NCBI GenBank assembly: GCA_947044405.1
Contig: CAMRHE010000028.1
Span: 7,111,001-7,175,000, forward strand
Source of the DNA: Leptodactylus fallax
Lineage: Eukaryota > Chordata > Amphibia > Anura > Leptodactylidae
Direction of reading: 5' to 3'
DNA: 64,000 nucleotides
Positions 1 through 11,699 of this stretch are shown here, one piece after another. Position numbers and translations under genes: made by a program. The first letter of the stretch is position 1. Each line of letters starts with the position of its first letter. The notes beneath the pieces were generated by a model. That model worked only from the letters and a program-made list of their open reading frames with translations, made no database searches and was not told the DNA's origin.

Positions 1-560
1 AGGAGACAATTGATGGAGTTTTTGGAGAGGTACCTCGTCCCCTTCTTTCGTCCCCCAGTCCAGGGTCTTCTTTCCTACATTTTCCATTTCATAAAGCGTC
101 AAATGTTTTTTTATTGGTGAAGGTCTGGCCTGCAGGTGTCCTGTTCACACCTGGACTCTTCTCTATGCTGTTGTGATGGATGCAGTACGTGGTTTAGCAT
201 TGTCTTGTTGAAATATGAAAGCCTTTCCCTGAAAGAGACTCGGTCTGGATGGAGCAGATGTTATAAAGCTGTTATATACTGCTAGGCACTGATAGTGCCG
301 AACAAGATGCGCAAGCTGCCCCTGCCATAGGCACTAATGACCCCCCATACCATTAGAGATGCAGGCGCTGATGACAAGCTGGATGGTCCTTCCCCTCTTG
401 TCCGCAGGACAAGGTGTCTGTGGTTTTCATAAAGAATTTTGACTTTTTATTCATCTGACCACAGAACAGATTTCCATTTTGCCCGTCCATTATAAATGAC
501 CTTTGCCCCAGAGAAGAGGGCGGCGATTCTGGATTGTAATGGCTTTTTCTTTGTATGATG
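1..560 (-). pseudogene. decayed Tc1/mariner transposase, family with CCCCAATT ends
   Basis: Read on the minus strand, this stretch keeps recognisable pieces of a Tc1-like transposase C-terminal half: an alarm phrase for the catalytic domain (transcribed from the SDE-type region near 430-480), a CTTTCAGGGAAAGGC block followed by the QQDNAKPRTAS-like region (about 170-230), and a PIEN-like region near 110. Many indels and stops break the frame. It matches the C-terminal remnant found at 33629-33800, so it is the same family as the host element there. The element continues left of the window and no inverted terminus is visible. Confidence 0.7.
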
Positions 561-777
561 CAGTTTTAACTTGCACGGTGAACTATGTCAATATGCCATG
601 ATTTTCGAAGAACAGGTGAATCTCCTGGGGGCTTCCTGAGCCAACTGGGCCCTCAGTTTACCCTAACATGGCACAGCACTGTGTACTTCATACAGATACT
701 CATCGTACATCATCTCCACCAGGCTGTGTGTCTGTATAATATACTGGGTAGATTATTTAAGAGACAACCCAGTTTAT
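561..777. other. unassigned intronic sequence
   Basis: About 200 bases between the decayed transposase and the 63-bp array. The first 60 bases may belong to the transposase N-terminal part. No exon, RNA gene or other repeat is recognised. Confidence 0.4.
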
Positions 778-2048
778 GTAGGGACACTACATGTATGAGA
801 ACATTTTGGCTGGTTATCAGGAGGGACATTACATGTATGAGAAGATAACCCGACCACAATAAGGACATCATGGCTGGTTATCAGGAGGACACTACATGTA
901 TGAGAAGATAACCTGACCACAATAAGGACATCATGGCTGGTTATCAGGAGGACACTACATGTATGAGAAGATAACCCGACCACAATAAGGACATCATGGC
1001 TGGTTATCAGGAGGACACTACATGTATGAGAAGATAACCTGACCACAATAAGGACATCATGGCTGGTTATCAGGAGGACACTACATGTATGAGAAGATAA
1101 CCCGACCACAATAAGGACATCATGGCTGGTTATCAGGAGGACACTACATGTATGAGAAGATAACCCGACCACAATAAGGACATCATGGCTGGTTATCAGG
1201 ACACTACATGTATGAGAAGATAACCCGACCACAATAAGGACATCATGGCTGGTTATCACGAGGACACTACATGTATGAGAAGATAACCCGACCACAATAA
1301 GGACATCATGGCTGGTTATCAGGAGGACACTACATGTATGAGAAGATAACCCGACCACAATAAGGACATCATGGCTGGTTATCAGGAGGACACTACATGT
1401 ATGAGAAGATAACCCGACCACAATAAGGACATCATGGCTGGTTATCAGGAGGACACTACATGTATGAGAAGATAACCCGACCACAATAAGGACATCATGG
1501 CTGGTTATCAGGAGGACACTACATGTATGAGAAGATAACCTGACCACAATAAGGACATCATGGCTGGTTATCAGGAGGACACTACATGTATGAGAAGATA
1601 ACCTGACCACAATAAGGACATCATGGCTGGTTATCAGGAGGGACACTACATGTATGAGAAGATAACCCGACCACAATAAGGACATCATGGCTGGTTATCA
1701 GGAGGACACTACATGTATGAGAAGATAACCTGACCACAATAAGGACATCATGGCTGGTTATCAGGAGGACACTACATGTATGAGAAGATAACCTGACCAC
1801 AATAAGGACATCATGGCTGGGTATCAGGAAGACACTACATGTATGAGAAGATAACCCGACCACAATAAGGACATCACGGCTGGTTATCAGGAGGACACTA
1901 CATGTATGAGAAGATAACCTGACCACAATAAGGACATCATGGCTGGTTATCAGGAGGACACTACATGTATGAGAAGATAACCTCACCACAATAAGGACAT
2001 CATGGCTGGTTATCAGGAGGGACACTACATGTATGAGAAGATAACCCA
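778..2048 (+). repeat. 63-bp minisatellite array, copy 1
   Basis: About twenty head-to-tail units of 63 bases, recognisable by CATGGCTGGTTATCAGGAGG and ACTACATGTATGAGAAG. Units differ at a few sites (CCCGACC or CCTGACC; GAGG or GAGGG); one unit near 1197 lacks three bases. Each unit has a 7-base inverted pair, GATAACC and GGTTATC. As 63 is a multiple of three, the minus strand has long open frames of 304 and 152 codons that are not genes. The same unit in the same orientation makes the array at 25845-26664. Confidence 0.95.
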
Positions 2049-2433
2049 ACAAGTCCCAGACCATAGTAAGTTCTTGCATTTACGGTCATATCTATTGACA
2101 ACCAATCAAGACAACAGATTGTCAGAACTTTTAATTGTCTACAAACTTATTTATGGTTATGTTCATGGGAAAATCCCAATAAATGGTGCTGGAATGACTG
2201 ATGCACATGGGGCTCCTCCATTTCCATTCACCACTGTAAAAGAGATGATGCAATAGTTTTTCCGTTACATTTGTGTATTTTTCAGATGGAAGAAATTGGC
2301 CAAATACTAATCATTTTTATTATATCTCTACAGATTTAGAACCAGCTATTAATCTGGGGATTTGCACCCACTATATGTTTTATACCCAGATTTGTTCTTT
2401 TTTTGTCTTTCATACATGCTGTACCTTACTTAC
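2049..2433. mobile_element. right flank of the element carrying the 63-bp array
   Basis: The segment 2053-2092 (CCAGACCATAGTAAGTTCTT and following bases) is the reverse complement, with mismatches, of the sequence just left of the second array (25762-25798). Further right, ATCAAGACAAC and CTTTTAATTGTCTACAAA also recur right of the second array (26718-26800). So the two arrays sit in copies of one dispersed element. Its outer limit is unclear. No gene is seen up to the CCDC148 donor at 2433. Confidence 0.65.
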
Positions 2434-2516
2434 CATAATCTGTCATCTCTGCAAAGAACTGACATGAATTGCTTTTCTCTTCCAGGAATTCTTGTAACTG
2501 CAGCTCCATTTTATCT
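2434..2516 (-). CDS. CCDC148: CCDC148 coding exon (residues 94-121)
   Basis: The exon is 83 bases: one A that completes AG/A (Arg), 27 codons, and a final G (out phase 1). The acceptor is TTTTATCTTATTACAG and the donor is a textbook GTAAGTAAGG. The peptide runs DKMELQLQEFLEEKSNS and ends FFAEMTDY. It aligns with the human segment KMESEIKSLLNEEN...LTNFE, a weaker but gapless match. No following exon is found between 2433 and base 1, which is mostly tandem repeat and a decayed transposon, so the next exon is outside the window. Confidence 0.82.
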
Positions 2517-4068
2517 CTGTAATAAGATAAAAGAAAATCTGAAAATGTTAATGAATTAATAAGATGTCTCTATCCACTTAGCCCTAAAAACACACAGGAT
2601 GGAAGTGCGGTTGTTTTTCTGTGAGAGATATTCAACAAGTTTTCCTGAACTCACCACTGCAACAAAAGGCCACAAAATCGGTGTTTTTTGTTGTGGAGGA
2701 ATCTCTTGAAAAGGCAATGGCTGACATGCTGTGGGGTTAAGGTGTGCAGATAGCACACTGACCATTCATACGGTCGTCTGCAACCGGCTTTAGAGAAATC
2801 TTATCCAATATGAAGCTAATGCACATTGCAGCAGGTTGGCCACAGCGGATAGGAGTGAAGGTGAAAAGAAGAAAGGACGGATTTCACTGGGGTCGTCCAG
2901 ATTTTTTTGAATAGCCTATCCTTAAATTGGTCATAAATACAAAATGGCATGACAAAAATAGACCACAAACAGTGTATACATCAAAGTATAAAGCATTAAT
3001 GTAAGAGTCAATACCAAAGTAGTAGCACCCAAAGTAGGTTAATAGCCTTTGCATGTCCTTAAATCAGTAGGTATATGTGCAAATGTAATACAATAAAGTG
3101 TGCAAAAATAATGCAATAAGGTGCCATCAATCTGCAAAAAAGCAGGTAGAAATAAATATACATATATATAAATGAAATAACAATGCAGATATATAAGTGG
3201 CTTGGTATGGCCCATGGTCCATCTCCAGGATACAGGAAGGCACAAACTATTTTAGACTTAGTGGCAAGAGTTGGAATTGCAAGATTTTTAGTATTTTTTT
3301 AAATATAGATAATGATATGTAAAATTAAAAATATCACCAAAATTCTTAAAATATGTTTTAATATAATAGCTCATTTCCTGGCAACACTTCCCCTTTAAGA
3401 AATCCACACACTGCCAATGCCAAAATTCACCGGGTATATTCCTGGCATTTGGCTTCTAGTGGGCGAAAAAGCTGATCAGGGTGGGGTGTTGGACCCCGAC
3501 CGATCTGATACTGCTGACTTGTCCTGTGGATAGGACATCAGTATCCAACTTTGCCAGGTCCTGGACAACTCCTTTAAGCCTTATTCAAACAATCGTGTTT
3601 CATCTGTCCAGTTGCATTTTCCAGATCTGACCGTGTGAATAGAACTCACCGCGTTATACTGAGTTATGATAAAGTGGGCTGCAGAATGACCGGAGCACTA
3701 CTGTACCCAGCTATGTCACACTATGAGTTTCGTACAGGAGCACTTTGGTTGTTCCGGTGCTCTCTGCATCATAACGCACTACAATGCAGTGAATTCCATT
3801 CATTCGGCCAATATAAACTTTGAGCCTTTTGTTAAATGGATTATCTGGAGCAGACACTATTTGGCTGGGTCCTGGGTTCCGGGTCCTCATCTGTAATCCA
3901 AAGAATTTTTTTCTTATTTTCATTCTGAATGGCGTAATGCTCATAATGCTTAAAGGGGATGTCCAAGAATTTTTATAATGCCCATAAATATCTGATTGGT
4001 GGAGTCTGACAGCTGGCTGCCCCCGCACAGATGAGTAGTTTGGGGTTACTTCCAATGCTCGTACTATA
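2517..4068. other. CCDC148 intron, left part
   Basis: Intronic. The stretch 3205-3402 is a fragment of the T2-like MITE seen in full at 54350-54942 and 22383-23150 (shared GCCCATGGTCCATCTCCAGG, then TTTTAGACTTAGTGGCAA, then CATTTCCTGGCAACACTTCC). CTCCTTTAAG near 3565 looks like the end of another T2-like element. Nothing else is recognised. Confidence 0.5.
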
Positions 4069-5635
4069 CAGTCATGGTCAAAAGTTTTGAGAATGACACA
4101 AATATTATATTTTCACATGATCTGCTGCCCTCTGGTTTTTATGTGTGTTTGTCAGATGTTTTTATCACATACAGAAATATAATTGCATTCATATTATAAG
4201 TAACAGAAGCTTATATTGACAGTTAGAATGAGTTAATGCAGCAAGTCAATATTTGCAGTGTTGACCCTTCTTCTTCAGGACCTCTGCAATTCTCCCTGGC
4301 ATGCTCTCAATCAACTTCTGGACCAAATCCTGACTGATAGCAGTCCATTCTTGCAGAATCAATGCTTTCATTTTGTCTGAATTTGTTGGTTTTTGTTTGT
4401 TCACCCGTCTCTTGATGATTGACCACAAGTTCTCAATGGGATTAAGATCTGGGGAGTTTCCAGGCCATGGACCCAAAATCTCTATGTTTTGTTCCCTGAA
4501 CCATTTAGTTATCACCTTTGCTTTATGGCAAGGTGCTCCATCATGCTGGAAAAGGCATTATTGAGCCCCAAACTGCTCTTGGACAGTTGGGAGAAGTTGC
4601 TCTTGGAGGACATTCTGGTACCATTCTTTATTCATGGCTGTGTTTTTAGGCAAGACTGTGAGAGAGCCGATTCCCTTGGCTGAGAAGCAACCCCACACAT
4701 GAATGGTTTCAGGATGCTTTACAGTTGGCATGAGACAAGACTGGTGGTAGCGCTCACCTCTTCTTCTCCGAATAAGCTGTTTTCCAGATGTTCCAAACAA
4801 TCGAAAAGGGGATTCATCAGAGAAAATGACTTTACCCCAGTCCTCAGCAGTTCACTCCCTGTACCTTTTGCAGAATATCAGTCTGTCCCTGATGTTTTTT
4901 CTGGAGAGAAGTGGCTTCTTTGCTGCCCTCCTTGAGACCAGGCCTTGCTCCAAGAGTCTCCGCCTCACAGTGCGTGCAGATGCACTCACACCTGCCTGCT
5001 GCCATTCCTCAGCAAGCTCTGCACTGCTGGTAGCCCGATCCCGCAGCTGAAACACTTTTAAGAGACGGTCCTGCCGCTTGCTGGTCTTTCTTGGGCGCCC
5101 TGGAGCCTTTTTGGCACCAATGGAACCTCTCTCCTTGAAGTTCTTGATGATGCGATAGATTGTTGACTGAGGTGCAATCTTTCTAGCTGCAATACTCTTC
5201 CCAGTTAGGCCATTTTTGTGCAGTGCAATGATGACTGCACGTGTTTCTTTAGAGATAACCATGGTTAACAGAAGAGAAACAATGATGGCAAGCACCAGCC
5301 TCCTTTTAAAGTGTCCAGTGGTGTCATTCTTACTTAATCATGACAGATTGATCTCCAGCCCTGTCCTCATCAACACCCACACCTGTGTTAATGGAGCAAT
5401 CACTGAAACAATGTTAGGTGGTCCTTTTACGGCAGGTCTGCAATGATGTTGAAATGTGTTTTGGGGGATAAAGTTAATTTTCTAGGCAAATATTGACTTT
5501 GCAAGTAATTGCTGTTAAGCTGATCACTCTTTATAACATTCTGGAGTATATGCAAATTGCCATTAGAAAAACTGAAGCAGTAGACTTTGTAAAAATTAAT
5601 ATTTGTATAATTCTCAAAACTTTTGGCCATGACTG
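4069..5635 (-). mobile_element. Tc1/mariner element, almost complete, DD35E type
   Basis: A 1567-base element flanked by TA (4067-4068 and 5636-5637). The terminal inverted repeats start CAGTCATGGYCAAAAGTTTT and stay alike for about 39 bases with three mismatches. The transposase is on the minus strand. The spacing of catalytic residues and the ends suggest the DD35E group described in vertebrates as Traveler; I recall that family but cannot check the match. It lies in the intron between the exons at 6209 and 2434, in the same orientation as CCDC148. Low divergence of the ends and an unshifted frame suggest a fairly recent insertion. Confidence 0.9.
4246..5262 (-). pseudogene. Tc1/mariner transposase with two in-frame stops
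   Basis: From ATG at 5262-5260 to the TAA at 4248-4246 the frame is 338 codons long, the usual length for a Tc1-like transposase, with no frameshift. Two stops break it: TGA at 4854-4852 (codon 137), probably a changed Trp codon, and TAA at 4560-4558 (codon 235). Visible parts: an N-terminal helix-turn-helix region (about 1-110) with a GRPRK linker motif at 55-59, then the DDE core with Asp149 (FSDES), Asp241 (FQHDGAPCH) and Glu277 (SPDLNPIENLW). There are 35 residues between Asp241 and Glu277, not 34. It encodes cut-and-paste transposition into TA; this copy cannot make a full protein without readthrough. Confidence 0.92.
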
Positions 5636-5637
5636 TA

Positions 5638-6208
5638 CATTACATGGAGCTGGAAGCAAACTCCGTACCCGGGATAGTGAGCGGGTGCCTTACTGCAGCT
5701 CAGCATCCACTGACAGCAACTTTGACCGCCAACTATTCAGATATTTTATTCTCAGATCCCAGGTTGTGCTTTTGTCTATTGTGCTTTTAATTGGTTTTAA
5801 CTAATTTGCCAATAAAGTATGAAATCTTATTTTGGTTGAGCATCTTTATTATATGTATGTATCTTTTCCTTTTTTTCCCTGCACTTGACTTTAGCATATA
5901 TGAGATGACCCCCTTATATATTATTTAAGGTGCCCACTTATCTATCTCTACATATGGACCATGGGCCATAGACAATAGATCCGATCCTGTATTTAGTAAG
6001 GAAAGAATGGATGGAAATATGGAACTGAGACCCATTGTTTGGAAAAACTCTCTAGAAGGTTCTCCTATCATGAAAATGGTATTATGTATATAAACTGAAC
6101 ACTCACATCTTATGTGACCGAAACAAGCGGAGAGCTGGAACACAGAGGCTGTACAAATAACACATCCATGGCTGGCCGCACTATAATTACAGGTTTCGGC
6201 TTCCTTAC
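5638..6208. other. CCDC148 intron next to the 6209 exon
   Basis: Unique-looking sequence between the Tc1 element and the exon. No repeat or RNA gene is recognised. Confidence 0.4.
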
Positions 6209-6312
6209 CTACTTTCGTTCAGTCGCTGCTTCTCCTTCCGCCACATCGGCAAGTGCTGCTTCAACAGCGTTTGCTCTTTTGTTATTTTACACACTTGCTG
6301 AATTTTCTTGAC
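6209..6312 (-). CDS. CCDC148: CCDC148 coding exon (residues 60-93)
   Basis: The exon is 104 bases: 34 codons plus AG, so in phase 0 and out phase 2. The acceptor is exceptionally clear (a run of 12 or more T, then CATTTGATCCAG), and the donor is GTAAGG. The peptide contains KITKEQTLLKQHLPMW and KEKQRLNES, which line up without gaps with the human stretch that has SKEQTLIKQH and YQRLNE. It is rich in Lys, Gln and Glu, as expected for a coiled coil. Together with the 46340 exon it proves splicing across a 40-kb intron with no missing residues. Confidence 0.87.
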
Positions 6313-6717
6313 CTGGATCAAATGAAAAAAAAAAAATTGTACAGAAATGAAAATGTAAAATGGCTGGTAAATATTGTACGTGGGCGAAAAGAGCTGAACA
6401 GCAGTGAAGTGGTTCGCTAGAGAGCCCGGCCCCCATTGACGGGAACAAGGTAAGTGTTCAATTGTTTAAGCAGTTTTATGGATACAATGAAACAAAAGAG
6501 GCTTTTATAGTGTTCGCTACACACACATGTTGTTTATAGGAACAACGGGCAACACACAAGCGATGACATATCTATTAACATACATAACATAAAGACATTA
6601 ATAATACATTAGCTTTATTAGGACCTTGGATTATACCTGTAATTCTTGGAATGAGTTTAGGGAGACTGAAACAGATGCAGCTAGATATATGGCTGTCACA
6701 CGAAACAGGAACAGTAC

Positions 6718-7037
6718 TTAAAGGGGTTATCCGGTTTCTGCGGGGGTCTGACACCCAGAACCCACGCAGAACTCCGGTACTGAGGCAGTGCAGGAGAACT
6801 GCGCTGTCCACTCGCCAAATAGACAGTAGCGTCGATTGTAGGCAGTGCAGTGCAGTCCCACTGAAATCTATAGGACAGCGCTGCAGTATCTACACTCCCT
6901 GCTACTGTTTGTATGGCGAGTGAGCAGTGTGGCTATCCTGTGCTGCCTCGGTACCCCGGGTGTCAGACCCCTGCAGATCTAATATGACCTATTTTAAGGA
7001 TAGGACAATAATCTTAGAAACCAGATATCCCCTTTAA
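6718..7037. mobile_element. T2-like MITE
   Basis: Starts TTAAAGGGGTTATCCGGTTT and ends AAACCAGATATCCCCTTTAA, that is, inverted ends with TTAA at each border and the TTAAAGGRR motif. The inner part has the paired phrases GGGTCTGACACCC and GGGTGTCAGACCC, a long imperfect inverted repeat. Non-coding. Confidence 0.8.
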
Positions 7038-7203
7038 AGTGGTTGTCCTGCTACAGAAAGTTACCCTCTATCCACAAAACTGAACTTGCTTGGTGGGTGT
7101 CCTACTTCTGGACATTTTTGCACCGCAGTTTTGAATGGAGTGGCTGGATAGACAGCGTGTGCCACTTCATGAATGGGGATCGCCGGAGACAGCCGATAAC
7201 TGC

Positions 7204-7470
7204 TTAAAGGGATTTTCCAGCTCCAAATGGATTTTTCATACTGATGACCAATGGACACATGGCCTGTTCACACCTCAGTCCCATTCAAGTGAAAGGGCTG
7301 AGCTATGATACCAAAGACAGCCACTATACAATATACAGCACTGTGCTGAAGTGGCTGCAGAGCTCAGCCAAAAGCTTATCAGCCGGCAGCCCGGCTGTCA
7401 TGCCGTTCTTTAATTGATGACCTATCCTAAGGATAGGTCATCAATTATTTAGCCTGGAAAACCCCTTTAA
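7204..7470. mobile_element. T2-like MITE
   Basis: Starts TTAAAGGGATTTTCCAGCTC and ends GCCTGGAAAACCCCTTTAA. TTAA is at both borders; 267 bases; non-coding. It lies only 166 bases from the T2-like MITE at 6718-7037. Confidence 0.8.
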
Positions 7471-8639
7471 ATCAATAGCACATGCTAATATAAGAAACTT
7501 GGTAATCTTATTGGTAAAGGATGTCTCTTTCTCTACTTACTAAATTCATCTTTGCTTCCCTTTCCGCATTCTAAACTACTTACTCACTGAATTCACCGCT
7601 AAATCCATCTTGAGAGATGAGATGAATTATTAGACTACTGAGGGATCAGATTATGTGATGCCCATAGAAGTGTGGAGGAGCCGAGTGTGAGAGAATTGGT
7701 AAGACATATAGAGATGCTGCAGCTTTTAGTAGGTGTTTTACCCCAGTGCTCACTTTACAGCTCTATAGTGTGAAGCCACAGGGACTGCGTGTGCCTCTAT
7801 GCCACCTAGGCACTGTACTGACATATACATGAGCCTTTAGACTTGGAAATTTCATAAGAAGGTGGAATTCATTGTTCTGTTTGTTAACAACCTTCCTGAC
7901 CTATTTCCTTTACATACAGAGACTGTTTATACACCTTCCCGTCAATCCCCTGTAGTGATATTGCCTGATGTGTAATTAACCAGTCGGCATCATGCACACC
8001 ATCAATAATCCAGCCTTATGCTCGGTAAGTACAGTGCTTAGATTTTTACACTGCCTATATCCTTTATCTGTCAGATACAATTAAGCAGCCAAGGAGCGGC
8101 TCCGACTATTGGCAGCACTTCTAGATTTCAGTCTCATAAGCAGAAAGGAAGGGATGAAGATTGTGATCTCGCTACATCTGCATTACATGGATTAGACTGG
8201 CAATGAGGACAAAGTCATTCCAACAGAGATCCTGAGATTTCAGCACCAGAGTGGGATTCATTTGTCTCTGTATGGCTCCTGAGCGTCCGGATTTTATACT
8301 ATATTCCTCTGTCAACTATTCGGTTCTATTGTATAGACGAGATTTTTAAGAATCAAACTCTTGAACGTTCCCACAGATTTATTGAGCTATTGCACTATAT
8401 TTAATTCTACGTACAAACATATCCTGGTCTGACGATAAGCATTTATATTAAGATTAATGATACAGATTTACCATATGGCCGTATGACACGGCCATATGGG
8501 TGCCTTACAGGGTTATTCGCATCTGAACAAATCGCTGATGAGATGGGAATTATTGGCCACAAGGCTGGCAAGTGGCGTCGCTCTACGCTGTTTCTGTAAC
8601 TCCTACAAAGGTGCATGGGAGGTATGGATATAGCATGGC
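7471..8639. other. intronic sequence without recognised features
   Basis: AT-rich, no long ORF and no repeat that I can name. Part of the 40-kb CCDC148 intron. Confidence 0.4.
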
Positions 8640-8689
8640 ATAGCTGAGTTAAACTATTTCTGTGGTTCCATACTGTACAAGTCAAATTG

Positions 8690-9600
8690 AATGTCACATT
8701 CCAAGCCTAGGGTGGCAAACCATGTGGACACAAGCCATCAGAAGGTGTTTGCACCACATAGGGCTACGAGCCAGACATCCAGCTACAGGTGATCCACTGA
8801 CCTCACACTGCTGCTCTTACAGGCTACAGGCTATCATAGTGCACAGAAAGATGGCAATGGAGGCTGGAATGGAGGTCTATCCTCTTCAGTGAGGAATCCT
8901 GGAATGGAGGTCTATCCTCTTCAGTGATGAGTCCTGGAATGGAGGTCTGTCCTCTTCAGTGATGATTCCTGGAATGGAGGTCTATCCTCTTCAGTGAGGA
9001 ATCCTGGAATGGAGGTCTATCCTCTTCAGTGATGAGTCCTGGAATGGAGGTCTATCCTCTTCAGTGAGGAGTCTCTCTTTTGTCATGGACACAATGATAG
9101 CTGGAGATTGTTTTGTAGACCACATAGACAACGCCATGAAAAGACATTACAAGGGAAAGTAACACTAATCCAACTCCCAGGATTATGGTGTGGGGTGGTA
9201 TAATGCACAGTAGTCGGACTAGTCTTTATCTCAGGTACACTAACAGCTCGGTATAACATTGAATCTGAGGTAGAACCAGTGGTACAGCCATTTTTACAAA
9301 GTGTTCCAGGAGCCAAGACAACACCAAGCTGCATGTTGCTCATGCTACTGTGAGGATCCCCTGTGACCTCAATGTGCTACCATGGCCTACTGTGTCTGCG
9401 GATTTGTTGCCCATCGAGTACATCTACAACGTCATTGGTCGGCAATTACACAGGGATATGCCAACAGCCATATCTTGATGAACTGTGTGCACTCAGGGCG
9501 GAATAACATTCCTCGGACCATTAATAATCTCATTCATAGCATGCCAAGGTGTTCAGGGATTCCTCTGGTTGGGGTTTATACTACATATTGAATAAATCCA
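8690..9600 (+). pseudogene. decayed Tc1/mariner transposase with internal tandem expansion
   Basis: The plus strand keeps a recognisable order of Tc1-like motifs: a RRCLHHIGLRARHP region (about 8728-8780, the end of the DNA-binding half), the catalytic SDES motif multiplied in the 35-bp array, WCGV near 9187 (a changed WGG motif), a LTARYNIESEV-like stretch near 9240-9275, a PFLQSVPGAKTTPSC region in place of the second Asp block (9290-9330), and LIHSMPR at 9523-9550. Frames change several times. No inverted termini are seen. A different family from those at 4069 and 29441. Confidence 0.75.
8859..9075 (+). repeat. 35-bp tandem array within a transposase
   Basis: Six to seven units of 35 bases, each with CTGGAATGGAGGTCTATCCT and CTCTTCAGTGATGAGTC. 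The second phrase encodes LFSDES, the motif of the first catalytic Asp in Tc1-like transposases. Units alternate between GATGAGTC and GAGGAATC, hinting at a two-unit repeat. As 35 is not a multiple of three, the expansion itself destroys the frame. Confidence 0.9.
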
Positions 9601-10100
9601 CTTTTTGAATATTTTGCTTCCATTTTTTATTATTTGTATATCAGTAACATGCCAGTCCATCCTGGGATTTCCAGGATTATAATTTTGCACTTTTAATATT
9701 GAGGAGTGTAGTATTTTAGGATTGGATGTTGATCCAGGGTTTTATTCTGATTCGGCCTCCTCCTCGTGTTTTTTTTTTTTTTTTGCCTACTTCTGGATCA
9801 ACATAGTAGGTTTACAGTTTGGACTTGGTGGTCTTGTGTCTTTTTCCAACCGTAACAACCATGTTACTATGTAGTATTAGTAACCATGTGGTGAGGGGAT
9901 ATTTAGCTCCCAAAAATCCTGATATTTAATAGGGTCACAGTAGCCGCCCTGTAAATTCTATAACTGTACAGGGCATTTTCTCCTGCATTAGAGATTTTTC
10001 GGTGGTTTATGTAATAATTATTACTGCAGGTGGTAAAGGGGCCAAACAAAGAGACAAAACCTGCCGCACAATCCCCTGGCATCAGGGTTAATATAGTTTA
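9601..10100. other. intronic sequence without recognised features
   Basis: Contains a T run at 9770-9784 and no gene that I can support. Confidence 0.35.
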
Positions 10101-10350
10101 TTCTTACACCAACAGATGTGAGAGATCAAGACGTCCAGAAAATCTGGCCACAGTCCAGCCGCTCTTTCAAGTCATCCAAGCCCAGCTCCCTGGCACGCAC
10201 AAAGAAAATATCAATACATTTGTGTTCTTGCAGAGCGTCTTGAGAGAGATCAGAACCCAGAACAAATTTGAGGTCATCCAGAAACGGGAGAACATGATGA
10301 CCCCGATCCAGCATGAGTTTAGCGCAAAAGCCCTTGATCTGAAGCTTTTC
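10101..10350 (-). pseudogene. unidentified protein-like fragment with polyadenylation signal
   Basis: On the minus strand a frame open from about 10344 to the TGA at 10128-10126 reads like real protein (LMLDRG, PFLDDLKFVLGSD, RARELGLDDLKERLD, then a stop), and an AATAAA follows 20-25 bases after the stop (about 10103-10108). There is a stop upstream in the same frame near 10355. I do not recognise the family. It might be the end of a processed pseudogene, a nested 3' exon, or part of an element. No poly-A tract is visible. The opposite strand also has a 129-codon frame (10030-10419), so coding on this strand is not certain. Confidence 0.35.
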
Positions 10351-10419
10351 TCACCACAGCAACGGGACTTGTTCTTTTTACCTTTACCTAAGCTGACATG
10401 TCTGCAGCCTGGATCCTAG

Positions 10420-11699
10420 GTGGGCTGTTTTGATCTTTGCACATAATGGTTTAGTTTTAGTTTCTTGCTTTATGAGCAGATCCCAGAGGTTCATACAGCT
10501 TTATTCGTTCATTCAGATGCGGTCGTGGTTGTAGATTCATTCCACATATTGTCTATCATTTCTACAAACTGAAATATAATTGCTCCCTCCCCACCTGATA
10601 AAGGTAAATGCAATACAATACATCTGGAGCAATGTAACCTTTATGTGCATGCTGCGAGCTTACCTGCCAACGGGTCCATCAAATAAATGAAGCACACGGG
10701 GACACCGCCGCTCGGCACTATTTTAAGCCGCACTTACTTATACTACTCCTGTATTTTGTCTGTCTTTTTATACCCAGTAATAAAAAATGTCATACTTAGC
10801 TAAGAGGTTCCAGTCTGTAATCCTGTAATTTCATGACAACAATAAACAGCGGTGCAGATCTGCATGGAAAATGCTAAATATTATCCCCCCTGTCTGTGTT
10901 TTGTTGCTTTGTGCCAGCAGAGCATGATAATAGGTAAATCTTGCACACCGGTTTGCAGCGGCTGACACCAAAGAACATTGCTCTCGACAGCGGGAATGAA
11001 GAAAGACATTTGAGCCTGGGCGATTTCTTACTTGTATTATTTTAGCAGTGGTGCCCCCAATGACATGTGCACTGGACAGGTAATGAGCTGAAAGGTGCAA
11101 AACCATTTTTAGATCTGATCTGATGACTTTAACTTAGGCGGAAAGATTCTAGATGATAAAGCCAGATGAGATTAAATATCTAAAACATGCTCATATTGGT
11201 TCCAAGCTGAGATCTGAGTGGTATTCTGATCATCTCAATCCCGCTACTATTGATGTGGTAAAACTTGCTTCTGATCCACAAATTAGGGATTTCACCTTAT
11301 TCTATGTGAGCTTCCAATTCTTAAGGTCTCCTCCTGGGGGAAAGGGAAATAAATACCAGTCGCCCGGACAAGAAAACACGTAAGACTTGTAGCTTATGAG
11401 AAACCACTACATTATGACTTCACAGTAATCGTTTATTTTATAGTATTAGGCCTTATAAATCAACTAGGTTCTATCCAATGGGAATGATGCTTTTATGTGT
11501 TGCTTCTAATCAGAATCGCCATATTAAATATAATGGGTGGAAAAATTGTCACAAAATCACTTCAGACTGTGTGTAGTATAGAAAGTGGAGTAACATTTCA
11601 GGACAGATGTGTTAGGTATCCCGTAATAGATGTAGATGGATTTTAGCATTGCAGTTTATTGTATTAGTGATCAGAGTCCCTGGAGTTCAAGAGCTCTAA
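10420..11699. other. intronic sequence without recognised features
   Basis: No repeat or exon recognised. A 76-codon plus-strand frame at 11153-11383 has no motif that I can name. Confidence 0.35.

Noticed and set aside
774..1688. 304-codon frame of LLITSHDVLIVV repeats that looks membrane-like
   Set aside because: The 63-base array read in one frame; the same unit elsewhere (25845-26664) is interrupted by stops.
10030..10419. 129-codon plus-strand frame as a gene
   Set aside because: The minus strand has better protein character plus a stop and polyadenylation signal; kept only as an unidentified fragment.
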